Assembly (NCBI GenBank): GCA_949132985.1
Contig: CASCGD010000009.1
Span: forward strand, 1-52,906
Source of the DNA: an uncultured Lachnospiraceae bacterium
GTDB lineage: Bacteria; Bacillota; Clostridia; Lachnospirales; Lachnospiraceae
DNA: 52,906 bases
Reading direction: 5' to 3'
Positions 33,944 through 42,652 of this stretch are shown piece after piece (the stretch's first letter is position 1; each line of letters starts with the position of its first letter). Made by a program: the position numbers and the translations under genes. The notes under the pieces are model-generated. The model saw only the letters and a list, made by a program, of their open reading frames with translations, was not told the origin of the DNA and did no database searches.

Positions 33944-36091
33944 TTAAAGAACACGCTTAAATTTTTTCTCGATTTCACGCCTGCTCATGGATATCATCGT
34001 CGGCCTGCCGTGTGGACAGTGGTACGGATTTTCAAGTGTTAGCAGTTCTTTTATGAGTTCCTCCGCCTCCGGGCGGCTGATCTGCTGGTTTCCCTTGATG
34101 GCAGCCTTGCAGGCCGCTGTCGCAATTTTTGCAAAAAGGGTTTCCGGCGTGGCTTTCCCTGAGGGACTCGCGGCGATGGCGTCTAAAAGCTCGTAAAAAT
34201 ATGCCTCCCCGTCCAGATCATAGAGGTTGTCAGGCACCGCAGAAATCACATATTCCCTGCCGCCGAATGTCTCAATGGAAAAGCCGAGGCCTGTCAAAAG
34301 CTCCATGTGTTCCTCTAAAACCGTCTGCTCCTGAATGTTCAGGCTCAGTACCATCGGCGGGCTAAGCTGCTGGGAGGTCAGCTCCCGGCTGGCGAAACGC
34401 TTCATCATCCGCTCGTAGAGCACTTTTTCGTGGGCTGCGTGCTGGTCTATGACAAAGAGCTTATCCTGTGCCTGCGTAAGCCAGTAGGTATCAAAAAGCT
34501 GACCGATGATGCGAACGTTCCCGTGCCGTGCCTGTTCAATAAAGCCCGCGCCGTAGCCGTTTTCCTCGCAAAATACCTCGTCGAGCGTCTGCTGGCGGGG
34601 ATTTTCGTAAAGCCCTGGCTTACCCTGTCCCGTTTGCTCCGCCCCCTCTTGCGAAGCCGTCAGCCGAACAGACCGCTGCGCTTCCTCATCCGTCAGAACT
34701 TCCGGCCGAACGATCTGCCGCGCTGCCTTATCCTCTGGAGCCGTCAGCCGAACAGACTGCTGCGCTTCCTCATCCGTCGGAACTTCCGGCTGGACGGTCT
34801 GCCGCGCCTGGTCCTCTGGAGCCGACGAGCGGACGGGTGAATGCGGTGCCGTCTGCTGCATGCCGGCCGGTTGCGCCGCCGTCGGATTTGGCTGCGTCCG
34901 GCTGCCCTCATCCCGGGGACCAATCGGTCGCGGCGCATATTTTTTCTCATAGGAGCTTTCGGGCAGCTTTGCCCGGGCAGCGCGCTCCTTCATATCCGAA
35001 AGCCTCCTGCGCTCAAAGGGCTGCGGAGGCAGTTCTTTCGAGCCAGAACTCTGCGGCGCACGCTTCGCCGCCTGCGCACCGGGTGTCACCTCGGCGACAA
35101 GATCCTTTCTGGAGAGTACCTCCCGGACAAGCTGTAAAATACATTCATACACCTGCTCCCCCTGAGCAAAGCGCGCTTCCATCTTTGTCGGATGCACATT
35201 CACATCCAGACGTTTTTCATCCATCGTGATATAGAGCGCCGTAAAGGGATACTGGCGATTCATGAGATACGGCTTGTACGCCTCCTCCAGCGCTTTTGCG
35301 ATGAGTTGGCTCTTCATGTATCTTCCGTTGACAAAATAATTTTCGTAATTGCGGTTGCCTCGGGAGATTACGGGTTTCCCGATCAGGCCGGACAGATGGA
35401 TGCCGCCTTTTTCGCTGTCCACAGACAGTAAATTTGCCGCGATGTCCTTTCCGTAAATGTGATAGATGATATCCCTTCGGCTGCAGTTGCCGGAGGTGTG
35501 CAGTTTCGGCTGGTTGTTTACGATAAGCTGAAAGGAAATCTCCGGGTGCGAGAGCGCCAGGTGCTCTATAACAGCCGCAACGTAACTGCCCTCGGTTTGC
35601 GCTGTTTTCAAAAATTTGCGCCGCACGGGCGTGTTAAAAAACAGATTCCGCATGATAAACGTGGTTCCCTCCGGCGCTCCCACTTCCTCGAAGAGCTTTT
35701 CCTTCGAGCCTTCGATGACATAACGCGCGCCGGTGAGGGCGCCCCGGGGTCTGGTGATCAGCTCCACCTGCGACACAGCGCTGATGCTCGCCAACGCCTC
35801 GCCGCGAAAGCCCAGTGACTTTACGCTGAGCAGATCCTCCATGCTTCTGATCTTGCTGGTGGAATGGCGCAAAAACGCAAGCTTTACCTGCTCTTTTTCA
35901 ATGCCGCAGCCATTATCGGTAACCCTAAGAAACGCCATACCCCCCTCTTTGATCTCCACCGTGATGAAAGTTGCCCGGGCATCAATCGCATTTTCCACCA
36001 GCTCCTTCACCACCGAGGAAGGGCGTTCTACGACCTCGCCTGCAGCGATCTTTTCAATTGTGGCCTCGTCTAAAAGCTTTATGTCTGGCAT
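33944..36091 (-). CDS. mutL: DNA mismatch repair endonuclease MutL
   Basis: ATPase and nicking endonuclease of mismatch repair. ATG 36091 has AAAGGAG upstream and gives MPDIKLLDEATIEKIAAGEV, the normal N-terminus; the frame is open for another 40 codons without homology. The 715 residues contain the GHKL ATPase (ENAIDA, DNGCGI, GFRGEALASI), a long Pro/Glu-rich linker (about 370-510) with a tandem repeat, and the C-terminal domain. The endonuclease motif DQHAAHEKVLYE, AACKAAIK and CPHGRPT are present, so it should nick DNA as in MutH-less bacteria. Confidence 0.96.
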   Translation of the reverse strand: MPDIKLLDEATIEKIAAGEVVERPSSVVKELVENAIDARATFITVEIKEGGMAFLRVTDNGCGIEKEQVKLAFLRHSTSKIRSMEDLLSVKSLGFRGEALASISAVSQVELITRPRGALTGARYVIEGSKEKLFEEVGAPEGTTFIMRNLFFNTPVRRKFLKTAQTEGSYVAAVIEHLALSHPEISFQLIVNNQPKLHTSGNCSRRDIIYHIYGKDIAANLLSVDSEKGGIHLSGLIGKPVISRGNRNYENYFVNGRYMKSQLIAKALEEAYKPYLMNRQYPFTALYITMDEKRLDVNVHPTKMEARFAQGEQVYECILQLVREVLSRKDLVAEVTPGAQAAKRAPQSSGSKELPPQPFERRRLSDMKERAARAKLPESSYEKKYAPRPIGPRDEGSRTQPNPTAAQPAGMQQTAPHSPVRSSAPEDQARQTVQPEVPTDEEAQQSVRLTAPEDKAARQIVRPEVLTDEEAQRSVRLTASQEGAEQTGQGKPGLYENPRQQTLDEVFCEENGYGAGFIEQARHGNVRIIGQLFDTYWLTQAQDKLFVIDQHAAHEKVLYERMMKRFASRELTSQQLSPPMVLSLNIQEQTVLEEHMELLTGLGFSIETFGGREYVISAVPDNLYDLDGEAYFYELLDAIAASPSGKATPETLFAKIATAACKAAIKGNQQISRPEAEELIKELLTLENPYHCPHGRPTMISMSRREIEKKFKRVL
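34656..34823 (-). repeat. Two tandem ~84-bp units within the mutL linker
   Basis: Two imperfect in-frame copies start at 34656 and 34740 (84 and 81 bases; a three-base deletion in the second). They encode TDEEAQQSVRLTAPEDKAAR and TDEEAQRSVRLTASQEGAEQ-like units in the disordered linker. Length variation here would not disturb either domain. Confidence 0.75.
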
Positions 36092-36371
36092 GTTTTTTCT
36101 CCTTTTGTGGGGATCATAGTTGCTGGTGTGCGGCAGCCCCTCCTTGGCGGAGCAGAACAATTTATACTCGCGATCACTTAAATTTGCCAATTCACTGACG
36201 GGCATTATCATTTACCAGCAAAGCCGGCTCATGAGCGGCATTCATTGGACCGTATGGAAAATGCTGACGCTCGTGCGTGTAGCTTGTTCATAGCGGCCGA
36301 TACAGCAGGATCGGCGATCAGGCATTTGGTCATCATGGCGGGCACCACGGTATGAACGCGGCTCCGGTGAT
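36092..36371. other. mutS-mutL spacer, possible gene remnant
   Basis: The minus strand reads MPVSELANLSDREYKLFCSA and on to KRRKN in frame with mutL, without a plausible separate start. A 34-codon frame (MMTKCLIADPAVSA) lies upstream of it. The sequence looks protein-like in composition but matches nothing I know; it may be a decayed short gene. No terminator is visible. Confidence 0.35.
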
Positions 36372-39017
36372 TTAGAACTGCCACCGATTTTTTAAGCGGC
36401 CCTGCAGCTCGTAAAGCTTGTTGAGCGCTTCGATGGGCGTGTAGTTTCCAAGGTCAAGCGCCTTTAGTTCCGAGAGAATCTGATCGTCGCCTGAGGTATC
36501 AAACAGCGATATCTGGTTCTGATCTACTTCGTCCATTTTTTTCACCCGTTTGTGGATGCGTTTTTGCGGCGCAAGGCTTTCCACTCCGCAGGTGATATTA
36601 TTGTCGATCAGCTCCTGACAGATCTCTTTTGCCCGGTCGATAACGGAATCCGGCACGCCTGCCAGCTTCGCCACCTGGATGCCGTAGCTTCTGTCGGCGC
36701 CGCCTTTTACGATTTTCCGCAGGAATACAATGTCATCGCCCTTCTCTTTGACGGCAATGCAATAGTTGTTCACATTGTCAAGCTTTCCCTCCAGCTCAGT
36801 CAGCTCGTGGTAGTGGGTGGCAAAAAGCGTCTTTGCGCCAAGCAGTCTCGGATTGCTGATGTGCTCCACCACCGCCCACGCAATAGAGAGCCCGTCAAAG
36901 GTGGATGTGCCACGGCCGATCTCATCCAAAATGAGCAGGCTGTTCTTTGTGGCGTTGCGGAGGATGTTTGCCACCTCGTTCATCTCCACCATGAAGGTGC
37001 TCTGGCCGCTGGCCAGATCGTCGCTGGCGCCCACCCGGGTGAAAATCCGGTCCACCAGGCCGATATCGGCGCTCTTTGCCGGGACAAAGCTGCCCAGCTG
37101 TGCCATGAGCACTATGAGAGCGCTCTGGCGCATGTAGGTGGACTTACCCGCCATATTCGGCCCCGTAATGATGGAGATACGGTGGGTCTTGTTGTCCAGA
37201 TAAGTATCATTGGAAATAAACATATCATTGCTGATCATCTTTTCCACAACCGGATGGCGTCCGTCGCGGATATCGATGATGCCCTTCTCATTGAGCGTCG
37301 GCCGGCAGTAATGGTTGTGCTCCGCCACGTATGCAAGGGAAAGCAGCACGTCAAGCCCCGCGATCGCTTTGGCAGTCTTCTGGATGCGCAGAACCTCCCG
37401 GGTGATTTTCTCCCGCAGCTGCTTGAAAAGCTCGTATTCCAACTGAAAGAGCTTGTCCTCCGCCCCGAGTATCGTCTCCTCCAGCTCTTTGAGTTCCGGC
37501 GTGATATAGCGCTCCGCGTTTGTGAGGGTCTGCTTGCGCGTGTAGTAATCCGGCACCAGATCCCGATAGGAGTTGGTGACCTCCAGATAGTAGCCGAACA
37601 CTTTGTTGTATTTGATCCGCAGCGTTTTGATGCCGGTCTTCTCCCGCTCATTTGCCTCGATCTCTGCGAGCCATTTTTTGCCGTCGGTTTTCGCGCGGCG
37701 CAGCTTGTCGACCTCCTCAAAGTAGCCCTCCTTTATGATTCCGCCATCGTGTACGGAAATCGGCGGCTCCTCCACAATAGCCTCGTCGATCCACTGATAG
37801 ATATCCTCCAGAGCATCCATCTCATCCAAAAGCTTCACGAGGGCCGGACTTTTGAACTCTGAGAGCACCATGCGGATCGCCGGGAGCATCTGTACGGAAT
37901 TTCGGAAGGCGATCAGATCCCGCGGGTTTGCGGTCTGATAGCTGATGCGTGTGATCAGCCGCTCCATATCGTAGATGGGATGCAGGTATTCCCGCAATTC
38001 CTCGCGGCTCATGACACTGCCGTTAAACTCCCCGATTGCATCATAACGCTCCTCAATCTCCGATTTGCCGATCAGCGGCTGCTCCACGTAGCTGCGAAGG
38101 AGCCTTGCACCCATGGCGGTTTTTGTCTTGTCCAGCACCCACAGAAGAGAGCCCTTCTTGTTTTTCTCCCTCATGGTTTCCACCAGCTCCAGGTTGCGCC
38201 GCGTGGAAGAATCCAGTACCATAAAGGCACCGGTGGAATAGGGATGGATGCTGGTCATGTGCTCCAGCCCGTTCATCTGTGTCTCGTACAGGTATTTTAA
38301 GAGCGCCCCCGCCGCAGGTGTTCCACAGGGATAGTCGTTAAGCCCCAGCCCCTGCAGGCTGCCCACATGAAAATGCGAGAGCAATGTCTCCTTTGACTGA
38401 TCGTCGGTAAAATACCAGGAGTCCAGCGCCGTGACGGCGATGCGAAGCCGGTTCTTTAACGCCTCCACATCCAGCGTGCTCATAAAAAGAGCCTCGTTGC
38501 AAATGATCTCCGAGGGTACAAACTTATTGATCTCGTCCAGAAGCTTTTCCGTCGTGTCGATTTCCGTCACGAAAAAGTCTCCGGTGGACACGTCCGCGGT
38601 GGATACGCCAAACACATTCGCATCGCAGTAAACGCACATCAGATAATTGTTTTTCGTGTCATCCAGCGATTCGTCAGTTTTTGTTCCGGGTGTCACAATG
38701 CGGATGACCTTGCGTTCCACAATGCCCCGCGAAGCCTTCGGATCTCCCACCTGCTCACAGATAGCAACCTTATAGCCCTTTGCCACAAGGCGGTTGATAT
38801 ATGTATCTGCCGCGTGAAACGGCACACCGCACATGGGTGCCCGCTCATCGGTGCCGCACTGCTTTCCGGTAAGCGTCAGCTCCAGCTCCTGAGAAGCTTT
38901 CTGTGCATCCTCGAAAAACATCTCGTAAAAGTCTCCCAGCCGGTAAAACAGGATACAGTCCTTGTGAGCTTCTTTTGTCTTTAAATAATGCTGCATCATG
39001 GGTGAGTAATCAGCCAA
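36372..39017 (-). CDS. mutS: DNA mismatch repair protein MutS
   Basis: Recognises mismatches and recruits MutL. The 881 residues begin MADYSPMMQHYLKTKEAH with the mismatch-contacting FYRLGDFYEMFFEDA. The ATPase core has GPNMAGKSTYMRQSALIV, LLILDEIGRGTSTFDGLSIA and ATHYHELTEL. The C-terminal region ends in a short tail after the helix-turn-helix. The first eight bases overlap the 3' end of the upstream FAD-protein gene. MutL follows after 280 bases. Confidence 0.97.
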   Translation of the reverse strand: MADYSPMMQHYLKTKEAHKDCILFYRLGDFYEMFFEDAQKASQELELTLTGKQCGTDERAPMCGVPFHAADTYINRLVAKGYKVAICEQVGDPKASRGIVERKVIRIVTPGTKTDESLDDTKNNYLMCVYCDANVFGVSTADVSTGDFFVTEIDTTEKLLDEINKFVPSEIICNEALFMSTLDVEALKNRLRIAVTALDSWYFTDDQSKETLLSHFHVGSLQGLGLNDYPCGTPAAGALLKYLYETQMNGLEHMTSIHPYSTGAFMVLDSSTRRNLELVETMREKNKKGSLLWVLDKTKTAMGARLLRSYVEQPLIGKSEIEERYDAIGEFNGSVMSREELREYLHPIYDMERLITRISYQTANPRDLIAFRNSVQMLPAIRMVLSEFKSPALVKLLDEMDALEDIYQWIDEAIVEEPPISVHDGGIIKEGYFEEVDKLRRAKTDGKKWLAEIEANEREKTGIKTLRIKYNKVFGYYLEVTNSYRDLVPDYYTRKQTLTNAERYITPELKELEETILGAEDKLFQLEYELFKQLREKITREVLRIQKTAKAIAGLDVLLSLAYVAEHNHYCRPTLNEKGIIDIRDGRHPVVEKMISNDMFISNDTYLDNKTHRISIITGPNMAGKSTYMRQSALIVLMAQLGSFVPAKSADIGLVDRIFTRVGASDDLASGQSTFMVEMNEVANILRNATKNSLLILDEIGRGTSTFDGLSIAWAVVEHISNPRLLGAKTLFATHYHELTELEGKLDNVNNYCIAVKEKGDDIVFLRKIVKGGADRSYGIQVAKLAGVPDSVIDRAKEICQELIDNNITCGVESLAPQKRIHKRVKKMDEVDQNQISLFDTSGDDQILSELKALDLGNYTPIEALNKLYELQGRLKNRWQF

Positions 39018-40680
39018 AATGTAATTCCTCCTGATTCAAATGTATCGCCCGTTCGCTTCTGCTCGCGGGCAGTGTATATTTTTGTGCAAGCCTCTCCGCC
39101 GTCTTTATACCATCCATCGCCGCGGACATGATACCGCCCGCGTATCCGGCACCTTCCCCGCAGGGATAAACGCCCCGGACATTGCTCTCAAAGCGCTCAT
39201 CCCGTAGGATACGAAGCGGCGAGGAGGTCCGGCTCTCCACCCCTGAGAGGATGGCGTCATACCGGTCAAAGCCGGAAAGCTTTTCGCCAAAAAGCTTCAT
39301 CCCTGCCAGAAAGCTGTCGTTCATCTCCGGTGTCAAAAGCTCGTGCAGCGCCCCGAAAGCAGTCTGTCCCTTCGTACAGCTTGCAAATCCGCCATAGGCG
39401 TCCGACAGACGCCGCTGCTTAAAATCGCCGAAGAGCTGCTGGGGAATCTTCCCGCCGCACAGTCGAGCGGCCTTCTCCTCCAGTTGCTGCTGAAAACGAA
39501 CGCCCGAGAGGGGATCGTCTCCCGGAAAATCGGACGGCGTCACGGAGACAATGATTGCAGAGTTTGCGTTTCCGGAATCCCGGCGATAATTGCTCATGCC
39601 GTTGACCGCCAGCCTTCCCGGCTCCGAGGAAGCGTTTACCACATATCCTCCGGGGCACATGCAAAACGAGTATACGCCACGAAAACCCACCGGATTTGCC
39701 GTCACCTTGTAGGCTGCTGTCGGAAGCCCAAGCTTTTCCCAATCCATACCATACTGGCTCTCATTGATCATCTTCTGCGGATGCTCCACACGAAAGCCAA
39801 CCGCAAACGCCTTAGGCTCCATGAAAAGCCCAAGTCCGTGCAGACGCGCGAAGGTGTCCCGCGCCGAGTGGCCCACAGCGATCACTGCTGTCTGTGTGTC
39901 GATAACTTTTTCATCACCGCCCGCTGTCCGAACGACAATACCCGTGAGCCTGCCGTCTGAAATTCGAAGATCGGTCAGTTTGGTCTCAAAGAAAAATTTC
40001 CCTCCCAGCCGCTTGATTTCCTCCCGCATATTTCGGACGACCTTGATCAAAATATCCGTGCCCACATGGGGCCTGCTCTCGTACAAAATTTCCGGCGGTG
40101 CGCCGAATTTGCAGAACAGCTCCAGCACATGCCGCCCCCGCCCCGCAGGGTCTTTCACTACAGTATTCAGCTTGCCGTCGGAAAAGGTTCCGGCTCCGCC
40201 CTCGCCAAACGCTACATTAGAATCGGGCTTTAAAATGCCACGCTCCCAGAATGCAGTGACGTCCGCCGTGCGCTCTTCCACACATTTTCCCTGCTCCACA
40301 ATCAGGGGACGATAGCCGTGCAGAGCCAGCTCATAGGCGCAAAACAGTCCGGCGGGGCCTGCGCCTGCCACCACCGGCAAAGCTGTAAGCGGCTCATCGC
40401 CATGCCCCGGAAAATGATAGCGTTTTTCCTGTGCCAGTACAATGTCCGGCCGGTGAAGCTTTTTTACGAGCCGTCCCTCGCGCTGTACTTCCACATCAAC
40501 GGTGTAAACGTAGAAAAGCCGCGGCTTTTTGCGCGCGTCGATGGAGCGCTTTCTGACCTCATAGGAAAGGGGATGGTCAGAGGAAAGCTGAAGCTCCCTT
40601 CGTATTCTGTTTTCCAGCTGCTCCTTTGGCGAAAGCCCGTCCGCCGCAAGGGGCACCTTTAACTGTTGTATTCTTATCAT
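39010..40680 (-). CDS. FAD-dependent dehydrogenase (COG2509-type)
   Basis: Putative flavoprotein oxidoreductase of 556 residues. An N-terminal small domain (1-90) precedes the dinucleotide-binding VVAGAGPAGLFCAYELALHG. GEGGAGTFSDGKLNT and the C-terminal VYPCGEGAGYAGGIMSAAMD, a second FAD-contact block, are hallmarks of this uncharacterised family. The substrate is unknown. It overlaps the mutS start and lies 82 bases after the second flavoprotein gene; the pairing of two flavoproteins upstream of mutS may just be operon structure. Confidence 0.87.
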   Translation of the reverse strand: MIRIQQLKVPLAADGLSPKEQLENRIRRELQLSSDHPLSYEVRKRSIDARKKPRLFYVYTVDVEVQREGRLVKKLHRPDIVLAQEKRYHFPGHGDEPLTALPVVAGAGPAGLFCAYELALHGYRPLIVEQGKCVEERTADVTAFWERGILKPDSNVAFGEGGAGTFSDGKLNTVVKDPAGRGRHVLELFCKFGAPPEILYESRPHVGTDILIKVVRNMREEIKRLGGKFFFETKLTDLRISDGRLTGIVVRTAGGDEKVIDTQTAVIAVGHSARDTFARLHGLGLFMEPKAFAVGFRVEHPQKMINESQYGMDWEKLGLPTAAYKVTANPVGFRGVYSFCMCPGGYVVNASSEPGRLAVNGMSNYRRDSGNANSAIIVSVTPSDFPGDDPLSGVRFQQQLEEKAARLCGGKIPQQLFGDFKQRRLSDAYGGFASCTKGQTAFGALHELLTPEMNDSFLAGMKLFGEKLSGFDRYDAILSGVESRTSSPLRILRDERFESNVRGVYPCGEGAGYAGGIMSAAMDGIKTAERLAQKYTLPASRSERAIHLNQEELHFG

Positions 40681-40762
40681 AATAAAACTCTTTCCTGATG
40701 ATATATCAGCACAGCTGCCATTACAAAGTAACCCGAGACTTTTTCCGGGCGGCAGGCCCTCT

Positions 40763-42091
40763 TCACGTCTTCCGCCCGGTTACCGATCTCAGAGATTTTG
40801 CCGCACACTGCCCGGCAGCCGCCCCGCTCGACCACGCCCACTGCAGGTTAAAGCCGCCGCAGATGCCGTCGACATCCAGCATCTCACCCGCAACATAGAG
40901 TCCCTGCACAAGCTTCGACTCCATCGTCTCCCCGCACACCTCGTCTGTGTCCACGCCGCCCGCCGTCACCTGGGCCTGCTCAAAAGAGCGCGTATCTGTA
41001 ACGGGAACCGAAAAATGCTTGATTTTCCCCAGCAGTCTCCTTGCCTGCCCGGTGGTAAGCGTGACACATGGAAGCGTCCGGTCGATACCTGCCTCATCTA
41101 AAAACGCGCTTCCAAGCTTTTCCGGGAACAGCCCGATCATGGACTGGGCCATCGTCTTTTGACGGGAAAAAACGCGCTTCGACCGATCCATCAAAAGCGT
41201 AAACGCTTCATTTTCCTCAAATCCGGGAAGAAAATCCAGCTCCAGACGCACGTCCCGTCCCCGTTTCAGTCCATTTGCCGCCAGATGGCTCACCTGAAAA
41301 ATACAGATGCCGGAGACACCGTAATCTGTGAGCTGAAGTTCTCCGGATTCACAGGCTTTTTCTTCATGATCTATGTAAACCTTTGTCGAAATTTCTGCAC
41401 GAATTCCTGCAACCTTCCCGAAAAATGCAAGTTTGGATTGCAGCGGTACAAGAGCCGGAACCAAATCTTGTATGTGATGTCCGAAGCGTTCAACATATAG
41501 AAAACCGCTCCCGTCGCTTCCCGTCTTTTTATAAGATTTTCCGCCGGTGGCAAGGATACATTTTTTTGAAATATATGTGCCGGATTTCGTCTCAAAAATG
41601 AATTTATTTTCCGCTTTTCGAATCTTGCGGATGCCGGTATTGCAATGGATCTCAATCCCCAGCCGTTCGCACTCCATCGTAAGAACGGACAGCATGCCCG
41701 CCGCACCGCCCCCAAACGGATAATAACCGCCCTTTCTTATGATGGCATTTACCCCAAGCTCCTCAAAAAAGCGAAGCGTATCCCGGGGCGAAAAAAACCT
41801 CAGGGCAGGCAAGACAAAGGCAGGACTGGCCCCGTGATAAAAATTTCCGAAAGAAGCCCTGCCCTGCGGATCGTCTAAAATATTTGGAGAAAAAAGCGCT
41901 TCGTTTGTAAAATTACATCTGCCGTTACCGGTCATGAGCAGCTTTTTGCCCGGCCGCTCCATGTGTTCAAGGATGAGTACGTCTGCACCGCACCGCGCCC
42001 CGTGGATGGCTGCCATCAGACCGGCAGCCCCGGCGCCGACCACAATGATATCCCGGCAGATGTCTGGTTTTTCTTTTCTTTTCTGACTCAT
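40763..42091 (-). CDS. HI0933/BaiN-family flavoprotein
   Basis: NAD(P)/FAD-dependent oxidoreductase fold, 442 residues. The FAD site DIIVVGAGAAGLMAAIHGAR is followed by GNGRCNFTNEA, typical of this family. KCILATGGKSYKKTGSDGSG and the C-terminal GLYVAGEMLDVDGICGGFNL with WAWSSG also match. BaiN, a bile-acid-modifying enzyme in gut clostridia, belongs here, but most members are uncharacterised and I would not infer bile-acid activity. The next gene upstream ends 33 bases away. Confidence 0.88.
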   Translation of the reverse strand: MSQKRKEKPDICRDIIVVGAGAAGLMAAIHGARCGADVLILEHMERPGKKLLMTGNGRCNFTNEALFSPNILDDPQGRASFGNFYHGASPAFVLPALRFFSPRDTLRFFEELGVNAIIRKGGYYPFGGGAAGMLSVLTMECERLGIEIHCNTGIRKIRKAENKFIFETKSGTYISKKCILATGGKSYKKTGSDGSGFLYVERFGHHIQDLVPALVPLQSKLAFFGKVAGIRAEISTKVYIDHEEKACESGELQLTDYGVSGICIFQVSHLAANGLKRGRDVRLELDFLPGFEENEAFTLLMDRSKRVFSRQKTMAQSMIGLFPEKLGSAFLDEAGIDRTLPCVTLTTGQARRLLGKIKHFSVPVTDTRSFEQAQVTAGGVDTDEVCGETMESKLVQGLYVAGEMLDVDGICGGFNLQWAWSSGAAAGQCAAKSLRSVTGRKT

Positions 42092-42124
42092 ATTCCTTCT
42101 GTAACTGTCTGCTGACTTTCGGTT

Positions 42125-42583
42125 TTAGCTTGAATAGTTTTCCAAAAAACCAAACAGCTCCTCCTCCGAATCAAAATGTTTTCCGTGGTCAATCTGTGCC
42201 TGCACCGATTCCGGAAGCAGACGGTAGAGGATGGAGGTCTCCATAAAAAATTCCCCCGTCTCCAAAATATACACCTGAAGATAGCCGTCCTTTGTCCGCA
42301 GCGCATAGGTCGTCGTATCCGCTGGCTTTGGCTGCACAGCAGCATCAACGGCTTGTATGGGAGCCTCACCGGCGCCCTCTTTCGTCTGCTGAGGCTCGTC
42401 GTTTGGAATGCCGCTTTCTGTTTCCGCCGCAGGATCAATTTCCCTTGGCTCAATCTGTGCCTGTTTGGACTCCGGCGCAGCATTGTCATCCATCGCAAGC
42501 GCCGCCGCAAGTCCTGCCGCAGTCACGACAAGAACCGCTAAAAGAACGCATAAACTTGTTTTGATAATTTCGTTTTGTCTCAT
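42125..42583 (-). CDS. Small membrane-anchored protein of unknown function
   Basis: A 152-residue protein with one N-terminal membrane segment (about 8-31), a Pro/Glu/Ala-rich spacer (about 34-85) and a compact C-terminal domain. That domain (DGYLQVYILETGEFFMETSI, then LYRLLPESVQAQI and FGFLENYSS) looks conserved and acidic. ATG 42583 is chosen because GGTGATG precedes it; a longer frame starts at 42610. No known function. It lies between the flippase and flavoprotein genes on the same strand; an outer-surface role is suggested by its topology. Confidence 0.65.
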   Translation of the reverse strand: MRQNEIIKTSLCVLLAVLVVTAAGLAAALAMDDNAAPESKQAQIEPREIDPAAETESGIPNDEPQQTKEGAGEAPIQAVDAAVQPKPADTTTYALRTKDGYLQVYILETGEFFMETSILYRLLPESVQAQIDHGKHFDSEEELFGFLENYSS

Positions 42584-42652
42584 ATTCATCACCACAGATA
42601 GTATGTCCACTCCGTGGAAAAAAATACAGGCAAAACCAGTTTTTTCATAATT

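Noticed and set aside
34430-35229. Several plus-strand open frames with Arg/Ser/Pro-rich products
   Set aside because: They mirror the GC-rich mutL linker and its repeat; no independent evidence for genes.
36552-37862. A 436-codon open frame on the plus strand
   Set aside because: It lies fully antisense to mutS, has no ribosome-binding site or recognisable domain, and follows from the codon usage of mutS.
42125-42610. Plus-strand frames over the small membrane-anchored gene
   Set aside because: Products lack any hydrophobic or domain pattern, while the minus-strand frame has an anchor, spacer and folded domain.
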